From positions 32,110 through 96,109 of the IMG/VR virus record IMGVR_UViG_3300037054_000079: a stretch of DNA of 64,000 nucleotides; one strand, 5' to 3'. Under the pieces are notes generated by a model. That model ran no database searches, was not told where the DNA came from, and was given only the letters and a program-made list of their open reading frames with translations. Below are positions 1 to 7,344 of the stretch, in pieces. Origin of the DNA: a virus. Position numbers and translations under genes: made by a program. Position 1 is the first letter of the stretch, and each line of letters starts with the position of its first letter.

Positions 1-471
1 TGTCGGACTTTTGGACCGGCGTTTTAGCCCCGCGCGCCACTTTGGATTATGCTTCATTCGCTCGCGTCCTGCTGCATAAGCTGCGCGCCACTTTGGGTCC
101 TGTGCGTTGCGCCTATTTGCGGCTAGATTATTTGCACGCCATTTTGGACTGCGCGACCTGCGCTTAACTCCCGCACGCCATGTTGAGCAACTAGGATCAC
201 AGCCACTTCCTGTCCTTGTCAAGTTGTAACCTTGAGGCACGTATGTCTTGAGCCGAGCAATCATTGCTCGTTCAAGCACGTGAATAGCTCTCACGGTTCG
301 CCGCTTTGCAAGCACTTTAAGTGTGGATGTGCCGAGTCCATGTTTCCGAATAGCCCGACCAAGGGGTGACTTGGCGCGAGCATGATCTCGCAAGCGACGC
401 TGCGGATCGACCGCAGTTCCTATGTAGCTTTTACGGTTGACCGTAATCTTGTAGAGATAGTGCAGAGTCAT
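1..471 (-). CDS. GIY-YIG homing endonuclease with C-terminal 17-residue repeats (cut by window edge)
   Basis: The frame opens at an ATG overlapping the upstream stop as ATGA and stays open to base 1, so at least 157 residues are coded and the C-terminus lies outside the window. The N-terminus reads LYKITVNRKSYIG, the paired motif of the GIY-YIG nuclease fold, followed by DPQRRLRDH with the conserved basic residues and a later glutamate (VLERAMI) that would bind metal. From about residue 97 the protein becomes a basic array of units like PKWRAxxxxxRR, spaced 13, 17 and 17 residues; in the DNA these appear as direct repeats. Such arrays serve as DNA-binding modules in related homing endonucleases. 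It is the last visible gene of a leftward run. The family is clear; the target is unknown. Confidence 0.85.
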   Translation of the reverse strand, partial: MTLHYLYKITVNRKSYIGTAVDPQRRLRDHARAKSPLGRAIRKHGLGTSTLKVLAKRRTVRAIHVLERAMIARLKTYVPQGYNLTRTGSGCDPSCSTWRAGVKRRSRSPKWRANNLAANRRNAQDPKWRAAYAAGRERMKHNPKWRAGLKRRSKSPT

Positions 472-962
472 TCATCAGTCTCTTGCGGTTTTAGTATTCG
501 AGCCGGAACAACTCCCGACCGGACGTATTCAGCCATCTCCATCTCGCTAACTCGAACGCCGCACAGTGTCAAGCCTCCGGTCTCGATACGATTAACGGCT
601 GCGACCTTCTCAGCGCGAGCAGCTTCTTCGGCAGTGATCTCGTTCTCGTGCGCAGCGAGGTCGGCGATCTGTTTTGTGATGTCATGCTCAAGATACTGTT
701 TGGCTTCGACGGCAGCAACAATGCGAGTGCCGAGCGCCACATCGCGCCGGGAGACGATGCGCGCCTGCGCCGGAGTCGCCATCTTCGGCTTGCGCTTCTT
801 GGCGGACTGTGCGCGAGCTTGCGAGATGGCGCAATCGACGCACCGGCCACCTTTTTGATACCTTGTTGTGCATCCACACCAACATGCAGAACCTTCGTAG
901 AACCGATCACCATTAAGTGCGGCAAAATCTCTATTTTTATTGCGCGGCCTACCGGCATTCAT
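468..962 (-). CDS. Hypothetical protein with N-terminal cysteine cluster
   Basis: About 164 residues. Near the N-terminus CWCGCTTRYQKGGRCVDC supplies cysteines in a zinc-finger-like arrangement. The following segment is basic (AKKRKPK), then comes a helical, Glu/Ala-rich stretch that could form a coiled coil. A GTG at 977 would add five residues; neither start has a clear ribosome binding site. The stop overlaps the ATG of the GIY-YIG gene, so the two are probably co-translated. A nucleic-acid-binding role is suggested only by the cysteine and basic composition. Confidence 0.6.
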   Translation of the reverse strand: MNAGRPRNKNRDFAALNGDRFYEGSACWCGCTTRYQKGGRCVDCAISQARAQSAKKRKPKMATPAQARIVSRRDVALGTRIVAAVEAKQYLEHDITKQIADLAAHENEITAEEAARAEKVAAVNRIETGGLTLCGVRVSEMEMAEYVRSGVVPARILKPQETDE

Positions 963-1009
963 GCTGCAATACCCCACGATGAACTAGCGTCAAAGCGATC
1001 TCGCTGTGC

Positions 1010-1159
1010 TTATACATGTCGTACAGCTACTTTTGGCTTTACCCGTGCGCGCGTAGCCTCTTTCAAGATTTTGATCGGCGGCGGCGGCGGACTCTCTGCC
1101 TTCGAGCGTCGCGATCCCTTCGGAGCCGGACGGTTCAAGGGTGAGTTACGTGTTTTCAT
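1010..1159 (-). CDS. Small basic proline-rich hypothetical protein
   Basis: 49 residues starting MKTRNSPLNR, rich in Lys, Arg and Pro, with a run of five prolines near the middle. The ATG overlaps the stop of the upstream gene (ATGA), which fixes the start inside a longer open frame. No family is recognised. The position in a tightly overlapping leftward run supports a real gene. Confidence 0.55.
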   Translation of the reverse strand: MKTRNSPLNRPAPKGSRRSKAESPPPPPIKILKEATRARVKPKVAVRHV

Positions 1160-1407
1160 AACATCCACTCCGGATAGCAGCCGGGCGGGACCCAACTGCA
1201 CATCGACGGCGAGTCGGTGCGGTCGCCGAAGCAACCGTCGAACGGCGACCGCCACCAAGGCTTCCTGTACTCAGCATCCCAAGCGCGCGGGTCATAGATC
1301 ACCATGATGCCGTGCTCATGCTCGTAGAGCTTTCGTCCATTGTACGTCTCGCCTACCTTGTTACGCATTCGTATCTGCCAATCTCCATAAGGGTTGCGCC
1401 AACTCAC
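1156..1407 (-). CDS. Hypothetical tryptophan-rich small protein
   Basis: 83 residues from a GTG that overlaps the upstream stop as GTGA, with AGGAAAC just before it. The sequence is rich in Trp, Tyr and Arg (WRNPYGDWQIR, YRKPWWRSP) and has two cysteines near the end. The segment NGRKLYEHEHGIMVIYDP looks like a beta hairpin. No family is recognised. It overlaps the next gene by ATGA. Confidence 0.6.
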   Translation of the reverse strand: MSWRNPYGDWQIRMRNKVGETYNGRKLYEHEHGIMVIYDPRAWDAEYRKPWWRSPFDGCFGDRTDSPSMCSWVPPGCYPEWML

Positions 1408-1679
1408 GGTGTTTCCTGTCCTCGGATGTATGCGGCGAGCTTGGCCTGATCCATCATCGTATTGTCGAGTCGCTCGACCATGCACGCGATGCGCTCGCGC
1501 TCGACCATGCGAGCGCGGTCATCACGCGCGAGATCGCGGACGGGATTGGTATCCCATCTTGCGGTGCATGTGCATGCGAGCACTTCCTCTGGAAAAGCGC
1601 GGGCGCGAAGAAGTTCGCAGGCGCTATCGTGGCGCACGCCGTCGATCTCGAACGGATATATCTCGTCGAGCACGATCAC
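1404..1679 (-). CDS. Hypothetical protein
   Basis: 91 residues beginning MIVLDEIYPFEIDGVRHDSA. The middle (AFPEEVLACTCTARWD) has two cysteines; the C-terminal half is charged and helical. It overlaps both neighbours by four bases, as expected for a translationally coupled phage operon. No function is assigned. Confidence 0.6.
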   Translation of the reverse strand: MIVLDEIYPFEIDGVRHDSACELLRARAFPEEVLACTCTARWDTNPVRDLARDDRARMVERERIACMVERLDNTMMDQAKLAAYIRGQETP

Positions 1680-1846
1680 GGCGTCGCTTCCTCGCTGATA
1701 AAGCAGTTCGAAACGTAGACATAGCTCGCAATGTCGCGGCGATGGTCAATCGCTTCGTCGTCGCTGTACGGCCCGGCGACAAGCTTCTGCGGCGCACCGT
1801 TGTTCATGACGGTGTAGTGCACGTAGAACTTTTTGGAAGTGTTCAT
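1676..1846 (-). CDS. Small hypothetical protein
   Basis: 56 residues starting MNTSKKFYVHYTVMNNG, chosen because this ATG overlaps the stop of the preceding gene. The protein looks like a short beta-rich domain with a conserved-looking GPYSDDEAIDHRRDI segment. No family is recognised. Confidence 0.6.
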   Translation of the reverse strand: MNTSKKFYVHYTVMNNGAPQKLVAGPYSDDEAIDHRRDIASYVYVSNCFISEEATP

Positions 1847-2904
1847 GTCTTTGATCTCGGCATCTCGTCGAGCACGATCACGCGGTAGTGTGGGTTCTGT
1901 GACCACCCCTCGTTATTTTCGAGCTTGATATCGCCAGCCTCATAGGCGCGGACAAACTCGCCCGGCAATAGGTGCAGCACGAGCGACTCCATCGGCTCAG
2001 ATATTGCTTCGAGCAGATCGTGCAGCGAGAAGCCGTTCGTCTCGCGCGCGGCACAATCCCGCAAGTGTTGTTCGACGGGGCCAATGATGACGGGGCCGAC
2101 ATGACCATCGCCGTGCAAGCTTAGCGGCTCGTCGCCTAGCAGCATGTCGATCACGGCTTCGATGGCTTTATGAGCCTGCGTACCACATTCAGCATTGGTC
2201 ATGCTGCGCTCGATGTCGCTAAGTTGACTGTCGAGAAGTTCGGCGATGGTGCCGGGCCGGTATTCGACAAAGCCCGCGCCGATGTCTGCCTTGCGCCATT
2301 CCTCACGACGTTTGGCAGCGCGCTCATGAAGCCACGAGGCGTCCGGCATTTCGCATGGCTCGAATAAATGCGCTCCCTCCATCCACTCGCCTTTTCCGAG
2401 CTTCAAATCGCCGCGACGCCAGCGGGCGCGCAACGCGGCATCATCGGCGGGTTCGTCGATGGGTCCGCCGCATATGGCGCAGTGCCGCGCGTCGTCAGGA
2501 TGCGGCTCCGGTTTGTGGATGTCCCAATCGTCTTCGCGCCACGAACGCGGCGGCTTGCTCGCAGGCGTTTCGTCGGCGAGCATCTCGTTTGCTATCTCTC
2601 GTTGCGCTTCCTCGTCGATGCCTGCGGCTCGCATCTGTTCGGCGATGTGCGCCGGGAATGGACTCACTATCAGGTCAGTGACGTGTTCGATGTGTTTGAG
2701 CCGGAGTAGTTCATCGCCAGCCTTGGTGAGACAGTCGTTCGCCGCACTGAGCTTGGAGATGGCATAGGTCAATCGCTGTTTGCGCGACTGCCCGTAGTCA
2801 AGTTTGAAAAGCGTGAGCAGGGTTTCGATGGTGTGCTCGCGGTCGGCGGCGGCTTTCTCGAACGCGACGTTGGCATCGTGCAGGGTCTTTTTGAATGTCA
2901 GCAT
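1843..2904 (-). CDS. Hypothetical protein with central CxxC motif
   Basis: 353 residues. The start at 2904 is preferred over the ATG at 2919 because GGAGTCCCC lies just before it, the same type of leader used elsewhere in this phage (for example before 11071 and 11394). The N-terminal hundred residues are helical with coiled-coil character. A central HCAICGGPI motif could be half of a zinc site. The C-terminal third is acidic and helical. It is the largest gene of the leftward run. I recognise no family. Confidence 0.65.
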   Translation of the reverse strand: MLTFKKTLHDANVAFEKAAADREHTIETLLTLFKLDYGQSRKQRLTYAISKLSAANDCLTKAGDELLRLKHIEHVTDLIVSPFPAHIAEQMRAAGIDEEAQREIANEMLADETPASKPPRSWREDDWDIHKPEPHPDDARHCAICGGPIDEPADDAALRARWRRGDLKLGKGEWMEGAHLFEPCEMPDASWLHERAAKRREEWRKADIGAGFVEYRPGTIAELLDSQLSDIERSMTNAECGTQAHKAIEAVIDMLLGDEPLSLHGDGHVGPVIIGPVEQHLRDCAARETNGFSLHDLLEAISEPMESLVLHLLPGEFVRAYEAGDIKLENNEGWSQNPHYRVIVLDEMPRSKT

Positions 2905-2938
2905 AGAAGGGGACTCCATGTTTTGTGTGGATCAGTGC

Positions 2939-3298
2939 TTACCGCACGATCAGGATGGGTGAGTGCTGGCGATGTGACCGGCGGTCACGCGGCAGCGGCG
3001 AGTCGGTGTCGCCTCTGCGAGAGCGCAGGTTTCCCCACCTGTCAAAGATGGCGGAGCGGTCGCGGATTTTGGCGGTGCCGTCTTGACCAACGCTCTTACT
3101 GTGTCGGTGACGGAACGAGTCGCCTACGTCTTGCGAATTGTGGAGCTTGCCAGTGCGCCCGTTGCGATCAAAGTCTTCGAGTTCGTTGGTGTGGGTACGG
3201 TGCTTGAACCCCATCCCGAGCGTCTGTTCCGGTTGCCCGGCTGTCGCCGGGATTGTGACCGCTGCCAAGAACGCGGCGGCGAGAATTACTTTGAGCAT
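2939..3298 (-). CDS. Small secreted protein
   Basis: 119 residues. MLKVILAAAFLAAVTIPATAG is a classic Sec signal peptide with likely cleavage after ATAG, and AAAGGA sits ahead of the ATG. The mature part is hydrophilic, with Arg/Asp/Gly stretches (FDRNGRTGKLH, FDRWGNLRSRRG) that look like two imperfect copies of one motif. The product is probably exported to the periplasm; its role is unknown. Confidence 0.7.
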   Translation of the reverse strand: MLKVILAAAFLAAVTIPATAGQPEQTLGMGFKHRTHTNELEDFDRNGRTGKLHNSQDVGDSFRHRHSKSVGQDGTAKIRDRSAIFDRWGNLRSRRGDTDSPLPRDRRSHRQHSPILIVR

Positions 3299-3531
3299 TG
3301 GGTAGTCCTTTCGTTGTGAACTAGCGGTGAAGCATTTTTCGAAATGAATGTCAAGGTCTGCCATCTCTTGAGTGGATCACAGCGGGAGCATTCGACGCAC
3401 GATCCCGGCTCCGCAACGTAGCGTTCGACGGCGTGCCCGTGACGACATGGTAGGTCGGTGAAGTATCAAGGCAGTCCAAGAGCGCGCGCCTCGTCGCGGG
3501 TGATGTGGTCAAGCATACTGCTGCCTAGCAT
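3286..3531 (-). pseudogene. Cysteine/histidine zinc-finger ORF interrupted by an in-frame TGA
   Basis: An ATG at 3531 with an upstream GGAG opens a frame that reads 21 residues (ending DEARALGLP), meets TGA at 3466-3468, and continues in the same frame as YFTDLPCRHGHAVERYVAEP followed by SCVECSRC. The stretch after the stop closely resembles a common phage zinc-binding motif of the type YFTGxPCxxGHxxxRY with a following CxxC, in which a residue such as Arg normally precedes YFT. One base change (CGA to TGA) would explain it. It may be a decayed gene, a sequencing error or a readthrough product. Its end overlaps the start of the secreted protein gene. Confidence 0.5.
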
Positions 3532-3573
3532 TTCGTTTTATCTCCTGTCAAGGGTTCGATTTCATTTCGTTTT

Positions 3574-3600
3574 ATTTTAATTTCGAAGTATCACTTTCAA
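3574..3600 (-). promoter_or_regulatory. Possible promoter for the leftward operon
   Basis: On the minus strand TTGAAA (3600-3595) and TAAAAT (3579-3574) are separated by 15 bases, inside an AT-rich stretch just upstream of the first leftward frame. The spacing is shorter than ideal, so this is only a candidate. Confidence 0.3.
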
Positions 3601-3905
3601 AAACTTGCGAGAGCGCGGCGCAAACTGCATATGACGTTTTCGCGATGGCATAGGAATTTGGTCCTCACCCCGTAGCTCATGGGGTCCCTCCTATTGCATT
3701 TCGAAACCAAGCAACTGACCCCAACCTTCACTGACGGCGGCATATCTTACTTGTGCCTGCGCTGCAATGCTTTCTCGTTGTCAACAGCAATCGTTGTGCA
3801 TCGTTAACGCACAGCGTCGAGCGGCTGCCACAACTACACTGTGTTGTCAAATCACATCTAACTACATGGTTAATAAGAACAATTCGAACTATTCATAGTG
3901 AGTAA

Positions 3906-4223
3906 TTAAGGTTGACAGGCAGCGAGCGCGCAGCGTGCCATTCATGATGACGAATTAGGGTTACCGGGTGGTGCGTTAATGATGAACGCAGAGTCGAGCG
4001 CGCCGGACGCGCCGGTTAACCTTGATAAGTATGGTGAACGCGCGCATTAAGCTTGACAACCATAGCAACGTAGACAACAATTAAGGTTAGTCAGGGGTGG
4101 CGCAGAATGGTTACTGCATGGTAGTGAGTATTAGTAAGGTTAACCGGCGCATGGTGGCGACGCTGCGTGCCATTAACCTTAACAATACATGATGAATACT
4201 GGCGAAAGCGGTGCATTAAGCCT
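3906..4223. repeat. Iteron-like TTAAGGTT / AACCTTAA cluster
   Basis: An 8-base word related to TTAAGGTT recurs on both strands at 3906, 3955 (TTAGGGTT), 4016 (as TTAACCTT), 4047 (TTAAGCTT), 4081, 4133-4140 (as AGTAAGGT, running into TTAACC), 4173 (as TTAACCTT, running into AA) and 4216 (TTAAGCCT). Two larger blocks (about 4014-4056 and 4171-4225) repeat the order: TTAACCTT, a spacer with ATG and GAA, GCATTAAGC. Short GTGAACGC-like words lie between. Such arrays are typical of initiator-binding origins or multi-site operators. Confidence 0.5.
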
Positions 4224-4305
4224 AATACAGCCTAGAAGTATGCTTAAAGTAACCAGTTTACCCTCGAAATTAGCCACAAATGAGGCAAAAATGATGTATA
4301 AAACA

Positions 4306-4336
4306 TCAGTTTTGATGTCTAAAGCATCAAAACTGA
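4306..4336. repeat. 12-bp perfect inverted repeat
   Basis: TCAGTTTTGATG (4306-4317) and its exact complement CATCAAAACTGA (4325-4336) are separated by TCTAAAG. The left arm itself contains CATCA and TGATG half sites. No T-run follows on either strand at the expected distance, so an operator is as likely as a terminator. Confidence 0.6.
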
Positions 4337-4507
4337 CGTTTCGTGCGCAGGCTATTAACTATAACATAGTTAACGCGGCCCTGAAAAGCCCTGTCATTTT
4401 GCATATTTCAATACTCCGGTGCTCGCCGGGGCAGAGTTTATCGCAATGTTGCCAAAACTTCGGGCGGAGCCGCCCGATCTGACTTACTCGACTTACTTAC
4501 ACGGCGG

Positions 4508-4596
4508 TTTTCCCCTTGCCCCTTTTTTATCTCTCTCTCCTTCTCTCCTTCTATCCTTCTCTCCCTCTCTCCTTCTATCATCTATTCTCACTCACC
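4508..4596. repeat. Polypyrimidine (CT-rich) tract
   Basis: Nearly 90 bases of the plus strand are almost wholly C and T, built from repeated CTCTCCTT and CTTCTAT units, directly upstream of the first rightward gene. It codes for nothing convincing. It may unwind easily or form a triplex. Confidence 0.6.
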
Positions 4597-4724
4597 GACC
4601 TACTATTTAAGCAGACAACTAGACAACATGACGCATCCTATTGCTACACAATAATAATCCTGCCTGTCTCACTCTCAAATCAGCCTTGCCAGTGTAAGAC
4701 AGATCATGTCAATAAACTACATGC

Positions 4725-4753
4725 TTGACATCGGCGCGGACCGAGAGTATCGA
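4725..4753 (+). promoter_or_regulatory. Sigma-70-like promoter of the rightward region
   Basis: TTGACA (4725-4730), a 17-base spacer and TATCGA (4748-4753). The expected start point falls at about 4760, which is the A of an ATG, so the first message may be leaderless. Confidence 0.5.
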
Positions 4754-4759
4754 ACCGGG

Positions 4760-5077
4760 ATGACTGAAAAACGATGCACTTTCACTACCTTATCATTCGA
4801 AAAACGGCTGTTGACGTACCTCCGCAAAGGCGTCGATATGCCTGACTATCGGTTCGCCGAGCGGTCCGGTCATGCAGTCGGCGCGCTGCGGGCTGTGATG
4901 ATCCGAACCGGAGAAACCCCGCAAGAAATATGCGACCGACTCGAAATCCCGACCGAGCAGTGGAGTGTTTTGCAAAAAGCCATTGGTCCACCACTGACAA
5001 AAGAACTTCTCTTGAGCAAGAAAAACCCCAAACATATCGTGCGAGCGTGCCCACATTGCGGCGGCCCGCTTGACTAA
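4760..5077 (+). CDS. Putative small DNA-binding protein with C-terminal CxxC
   Basis: 105 residues from ATG 4760. An ATG at 4706 would add 18 residues, but it lies upstream of the promoter-like sequence and lacks a good Shine-Dalgarno. The middle (MPDYRFAERSGHAVGALRAV, then RTGETPQEICDRLEIP) looks like two helix-turn-helix-like helical units. The end (RACPHCGGPLD) could be half of a zinc ribbon. It is the first gene of the long rightward unit, so a regulatory role is plausible but unproven. The start remains uncertain. Confidence 0.6.
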   Translation: MTEKRCTFTTLSFEKRLLTYLRKGVDMPDYRFAERSGHAVGALRAVMIRTGETPQEICDRLEIPTEQWSVLQKAIGPPLTKELLLSKKNPKHIVRACPHCGGPLD

Positions 5078-5225
5078 CATCCCGAACTGCCCGCGATGCG
5101 GCGGCGAGTGCAGCCGCACAGTCCTTCATCGTTTACGTGAAGGCTTCGCAGTCGGCCCGTGGCGCTGCACCGAATGCCCTTGGGTCGAACAGCAACTCAT
5201 GCACAACGACGAGGACAAGTCATGA
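5070..5225 (+). CDS. 51-residue zinc-ribbon protein (TTG start)
   Basis: TTG 5070 overlaps the preceding stop region and the stop overlaps the next ATG (ATGA). The peptide begins MTNIPNCPRCGGEC and continues to WRCTECPWVEQQ, giving CxxCxxxC and CxxC pairs about 20 residues apart, a small zinc ribbon. Similar tiny ribbons are common in phage early regions; no partner is known. Confidence 0.65.
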   Translation: MTNIPNCPRCGGECSRTVLHRLREGFAVGPWRCTECPWVEQQLMHNDEDKS

Positions 5226-5461
5226 CACCCGAACATGAAGCCGAACTACGATTGCGAGCGCGTGACAACACGGTGCTCGCGATGCTCGTCGATCTGCGCG
5301 ACAGCACAGCGTTTCATGAAAAGCCAATGGATGACGAGGACTTTTATCACGTCGCATTGCTGACGATGACTGATGTCGCGAACACATTCCAGAAGCTCGC
5401 GACCGAACAAGCAATGCGCGCGCCGCCCGAACCAATGATCTATAAAGGCAACGAGTCGTGA
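5222..5461 (+). CDS. Small hypothetical protein
   Basis: 79 residues starting MTPEHEAELRLRARDNTVLA, mostly helical and slightly acidic. The start is set by the ATGA overlap with the zinc ribbon gene. It overlaps the next gene by GTGA. No family is recognised. Confidence 0.6.
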   Translation: MTPEHEAELRLRARDNTVLAMLVDLRDSTAFHEKPMDDEDFYHVALLTMTDVANTFQKLATEQAMRAPPEPMIYKGNES

Positions 5462-5688
5462 TATATTATGAGGATCAATGTCCGCGCTGCCGCGTTCGGC
5501 GCACGCGACAGATTGACAAAACGTCAAGCACGTATTTTGTCACGTTTGCAGCGGCGTGTCCTGATAAGGATCGCTGTGAGCGCGAGATGATGGACGGCTT
5601 TGTGTTCACGAGTGATCGGTGCTACGCATTGGCATTGTGGGCACAAGGACCCGCGCAAATCGAGCTATGTGGCGACTGCGACACATGA
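5458..5688 (+). CDS. Cysteine-rich small protein
   Basis: 76 residues from a GTG overlapping the previous stop (GTGA). DQCPRCRVRR near the N-terminus and ELCGDCDT at the very end form two CxxC pairs, with further cysteines between (AACPDKDRCE). It is probably a zinc-binding domain. Its function is unknown. Confidence 0.6.
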   Translation: MIYYEDQCPRCRVRRTRQIDKTSSTYFVTFAAACPDKDRCEREMMDGFVFTSDRCYALALWAQGPAQIELCGDCDT

Positions 5689-5912
5689 AAAACCAATCAC
5701 CAATGCCGTTAACCGTAGAACTAGGAAAGCTGCGCATCGTTGTCACTGCGCCGGATTTCAAGTTGACACTCGAACAGGAAACAGCCATAGAGCAATGGTG
5801 GCAACGTCAGATCGACCGACTTGTCGAGAACGAGTTTCGGCACGTTGTAAGATTGCCCGATGAAGAAGCTGAGCTTCGCAAGCGAGGTCTTGGCGCATTG
5901 TGGAAATACTGA
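5685..5912 (+). CDS. Small hypothetical protein
   Basis: 75 residues starting MKNQSPMPLTVELGKLRI; the ATG overlaps the previous stop. A short beta segment is followed by a long amphipathic helix (LEQETAIEQWWQRQIDRLVE). No family is recognised. Confidence 0.6.
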   Translation: MKNQSPMPLTVELGKLRIVVTAPDFKLTLEQETAIEQWWQRQIDRLVENEFRHVVRLPDEEAELRKRGLGALWKY

Positions 5913-5922
5913 GAGGCACACT

Positions 5923-6177
5923 ATGGACGCAGATAAATTCGCAAGCTGCAATAGAGACGCGCCCGGCTATGCCGACAGCGTGCGCCGTCATGCTGCGCTC
6001 GATCCTGAAACCATGTTGCCGCGCACGGCGATCTATCGAGCGAGCGGCAACTGTGTTTTTGTTCACGGCCAACATTTCTTGACAGTGCATCCGACAGATA
6101 GCGACGATGTGACTCCGGACGAACAGGCGAAGATATTAGCGGACCTGCTCAATCGTGAGTATAGGGCAGCGGCATGA
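5923..6177 (+). CDS. Small hypothetical protein
   Basis: 84 residues starting MDADKFASCNRDAPGYADSV, preceded by GAGAGG. The central YRASGNCVFVHGQHFLTVHP looks like a beta-strand core, followed by an acidic helix. It overlaps the next gene by ATGA. The function is unknown. Confidence 0.6.
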   Translation: MDADKFASCNRDAPGYADSVRRHAALDPETMLPRTAIYRASGNCVFVHGQHFLTVHPTDSDDVTPDEQAKILADLLNREYRAAA

Positions 6178-6446
6178 AGCAAGTAATCTGGAAATTCACT
6201 CTCAAGTTAGAAGGCGGCGTGCAGACAATGATGGCTCCGCGCGACGCGGAGATATTGTGCGCTCGCGAACAGCACGAACAAGTTTGCGTGTGGTTTAGGG
6301 GCGACCCAACTGCGTTGCAAACAGAACGACAGATCGCCATAGTTGGCACAGGACATCCAGCGCCAATGCGGGATGAAAGTCGATATCTCGGCACTGCGAT
6401 GCTGGACGGCGGCGATCTGGTGCTGCACGTTTTCGAGCGCACATGA
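6174..6446 (+). CDS. DUF7352-like phage protein
   Basis: 90 residues with the pattern I associate with this small phage family: MKQVIWKFTLKL at the start, AEILCAREQHEQVCVW in the middle, then IAIVGTGHPAP, YLGTAMLDGGDLVLHVFE at the end. The length matches the family. Its biochemical role is not known. It overlaps both neighbours by four bases. Confidence 0.65.
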   Translation: MKQVIWKFTLKLEGGVQTMMAPRDAEILCAREQHEQVCVWFRGDPTALQTERQIAIVGTGHPAPMRDESRYLGTAMLDGGDLVLHVFERT

Positions 6447-7120
6447 CGCGCAACAATCTCATAATCAGTTGCGTGAGTGAGCGGTCAATGCACTACGCAT
6501 GGCTCGACGGCGATCCACAGCGCAATTGGGATTTGTGCTTGTCACCATATCGTCCTATCAGACCAGCATACTCTCACGACAGTATCCAAACCTACGGACT
6601 CAGAACCGAACCAAAGTTTGCTGCACTCCACGATCTGTTGACTCAAAATACTTGGTGGCACAGCTATCGCAACGTCATGCTTGTGGACGAAGACGTATTT
6701 GCGATGCCGCAAACGTGGTCACGCTTTTTCGACTGGATGGACAGAATACTAGCAGCAGAAATGGCAGCGCCAGCGTTGACGCCAAACTCGATCTTTTCAC
6801 ATCCGGTCACGGTGCAGCAGTTTAACAGTCGCGTGCGCCGCGTCAGTTTCATCGAGGGCATGATGCCATGCTTTCGCGCCAGAACTCTAAAACAAATGCT
6901 GCCGACATTTCTTGCCGATCCGACAGGCATGGGATGGGGCATTGACTACGTGTGGCCCAAGCTGCTCGACTATAAAGGCATCTATGTCGTCGATGATACG
7001 CCAGTCACGCATTGGCGTCCGGGCACCTACACGCGCAGCTATTGGCCGGAGGTTGAAGCCGTGTTGAAGAAGTACGACGCCGAAGACCGGCCCGAAGTGA
7101 CCTATGAGGTTGTGCTGTGA
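6443..7120 (+). CDS. DUF707-type glycosyltransferase-like protein
   Basis: 225 residues. NVMLVDEDVFAM gives an acidic patch like the DxD of GT-A folds, and GMGWGIDYVWPKLL is the signature stretch of DUF707 proteins, followed by IYVVDDTPVTHWRP. These proteins are thought to be glycosyltransferase-related; the donor and acceptor are unknown. It sits alone among small early genes, far from the sugar cassette at 42.6-48.9 kb, and could act with it. Confidence 0.7.
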   Translation: MTRNNLIISCVSERSMHYAWLDGDPQRNWDLCLSPYRPIRPAYSHDSIQTYGLRTEPKFAALHDLLTQNTWWHSYRNVMLVDEDVFAMPQTWSRFFDWMDRILAAEMAAPALTPNSIFSHPVTVQQFNSRVRRVSFIEGMMPCFRARTLKQMLPTFLADPTGMGWGIDYVWPKLLDYKGIYVVDDTPVTHWRPGTYTRSYWPEVEAVLKKYDAEDRPEVTYEVVL

Positions 7121-7344
7121 TCGACAGTCAGAGTGTAGCAATCCGCAGGGCAATGTCACTCGATGCCGAATGGCATCGCGCTGACGCACAGTTCCACGCG
7201 GCGTGCATCGTTGATGACCAGCCGGAGACGGGCCGCCAACGGCGCGCAGCTTGGCAAAAAGATTTTGATGCTCAGCCCGAACGACAAAAGCGGCGAGCCG
7301 CACAAAAGCGCGCGACACGCGCGGCTGCACGTACTGCGCCATGA
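7117..7344 (+). CDS. Small Arg/Ala-rich hypothetical protein
   Basis: 75 residues from a GTG overlapping the DUF707 stop. The second half is strongly basic and helical (ERQKRRAAQKRATRAAARTA), like a nucleic-acid-binding tail. No family is recognised. Confidence 0.55.
   Translation: MIDSQSVAIRRAMSLDAEWHRADAQFHAACIVDDQPETGRQRRAAWQKDFDAQPERQKRRAAQKRATRAAARTAP

Larger units (their letters stand above)
3601..4705. other. Non-coding divergent control region, possible replication origin
   Basis: About 1.1 kb with no convincing gene. It is clearly more AT-rich than the flanks and lies between leftward and rightward transcription units. It holds the iteron-like cluster, an inverted repeat and a polypyrimidine tract listed separately. 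The one sizeable frame (4189-4482) runs across these elements and has no ribosome binding site. An origin or lysis/early switch region is an inference from position and repeats. Confidence 0.5.

Noticed and set aside
32-186. Direct repeats resembling a CRISPR array or iterons
   Set aside because: The spacing is a multiple of three and the repeats encode PKWRA units inside an open GIY-YIG reading frame.
382-1307. Plus-strand open frames opposite the leftward genes
   Set aside because: They mirror convincing minus-strand genes linked by four-base overlaps and have arginine/serine-rich shadow composition.
4189-4482. 97-codon open frame in the intergenic region
   Set aside because: No ribosome binding site, no domain, and it crosses the inverted repeat; the surrounding DNA looks regulatory.
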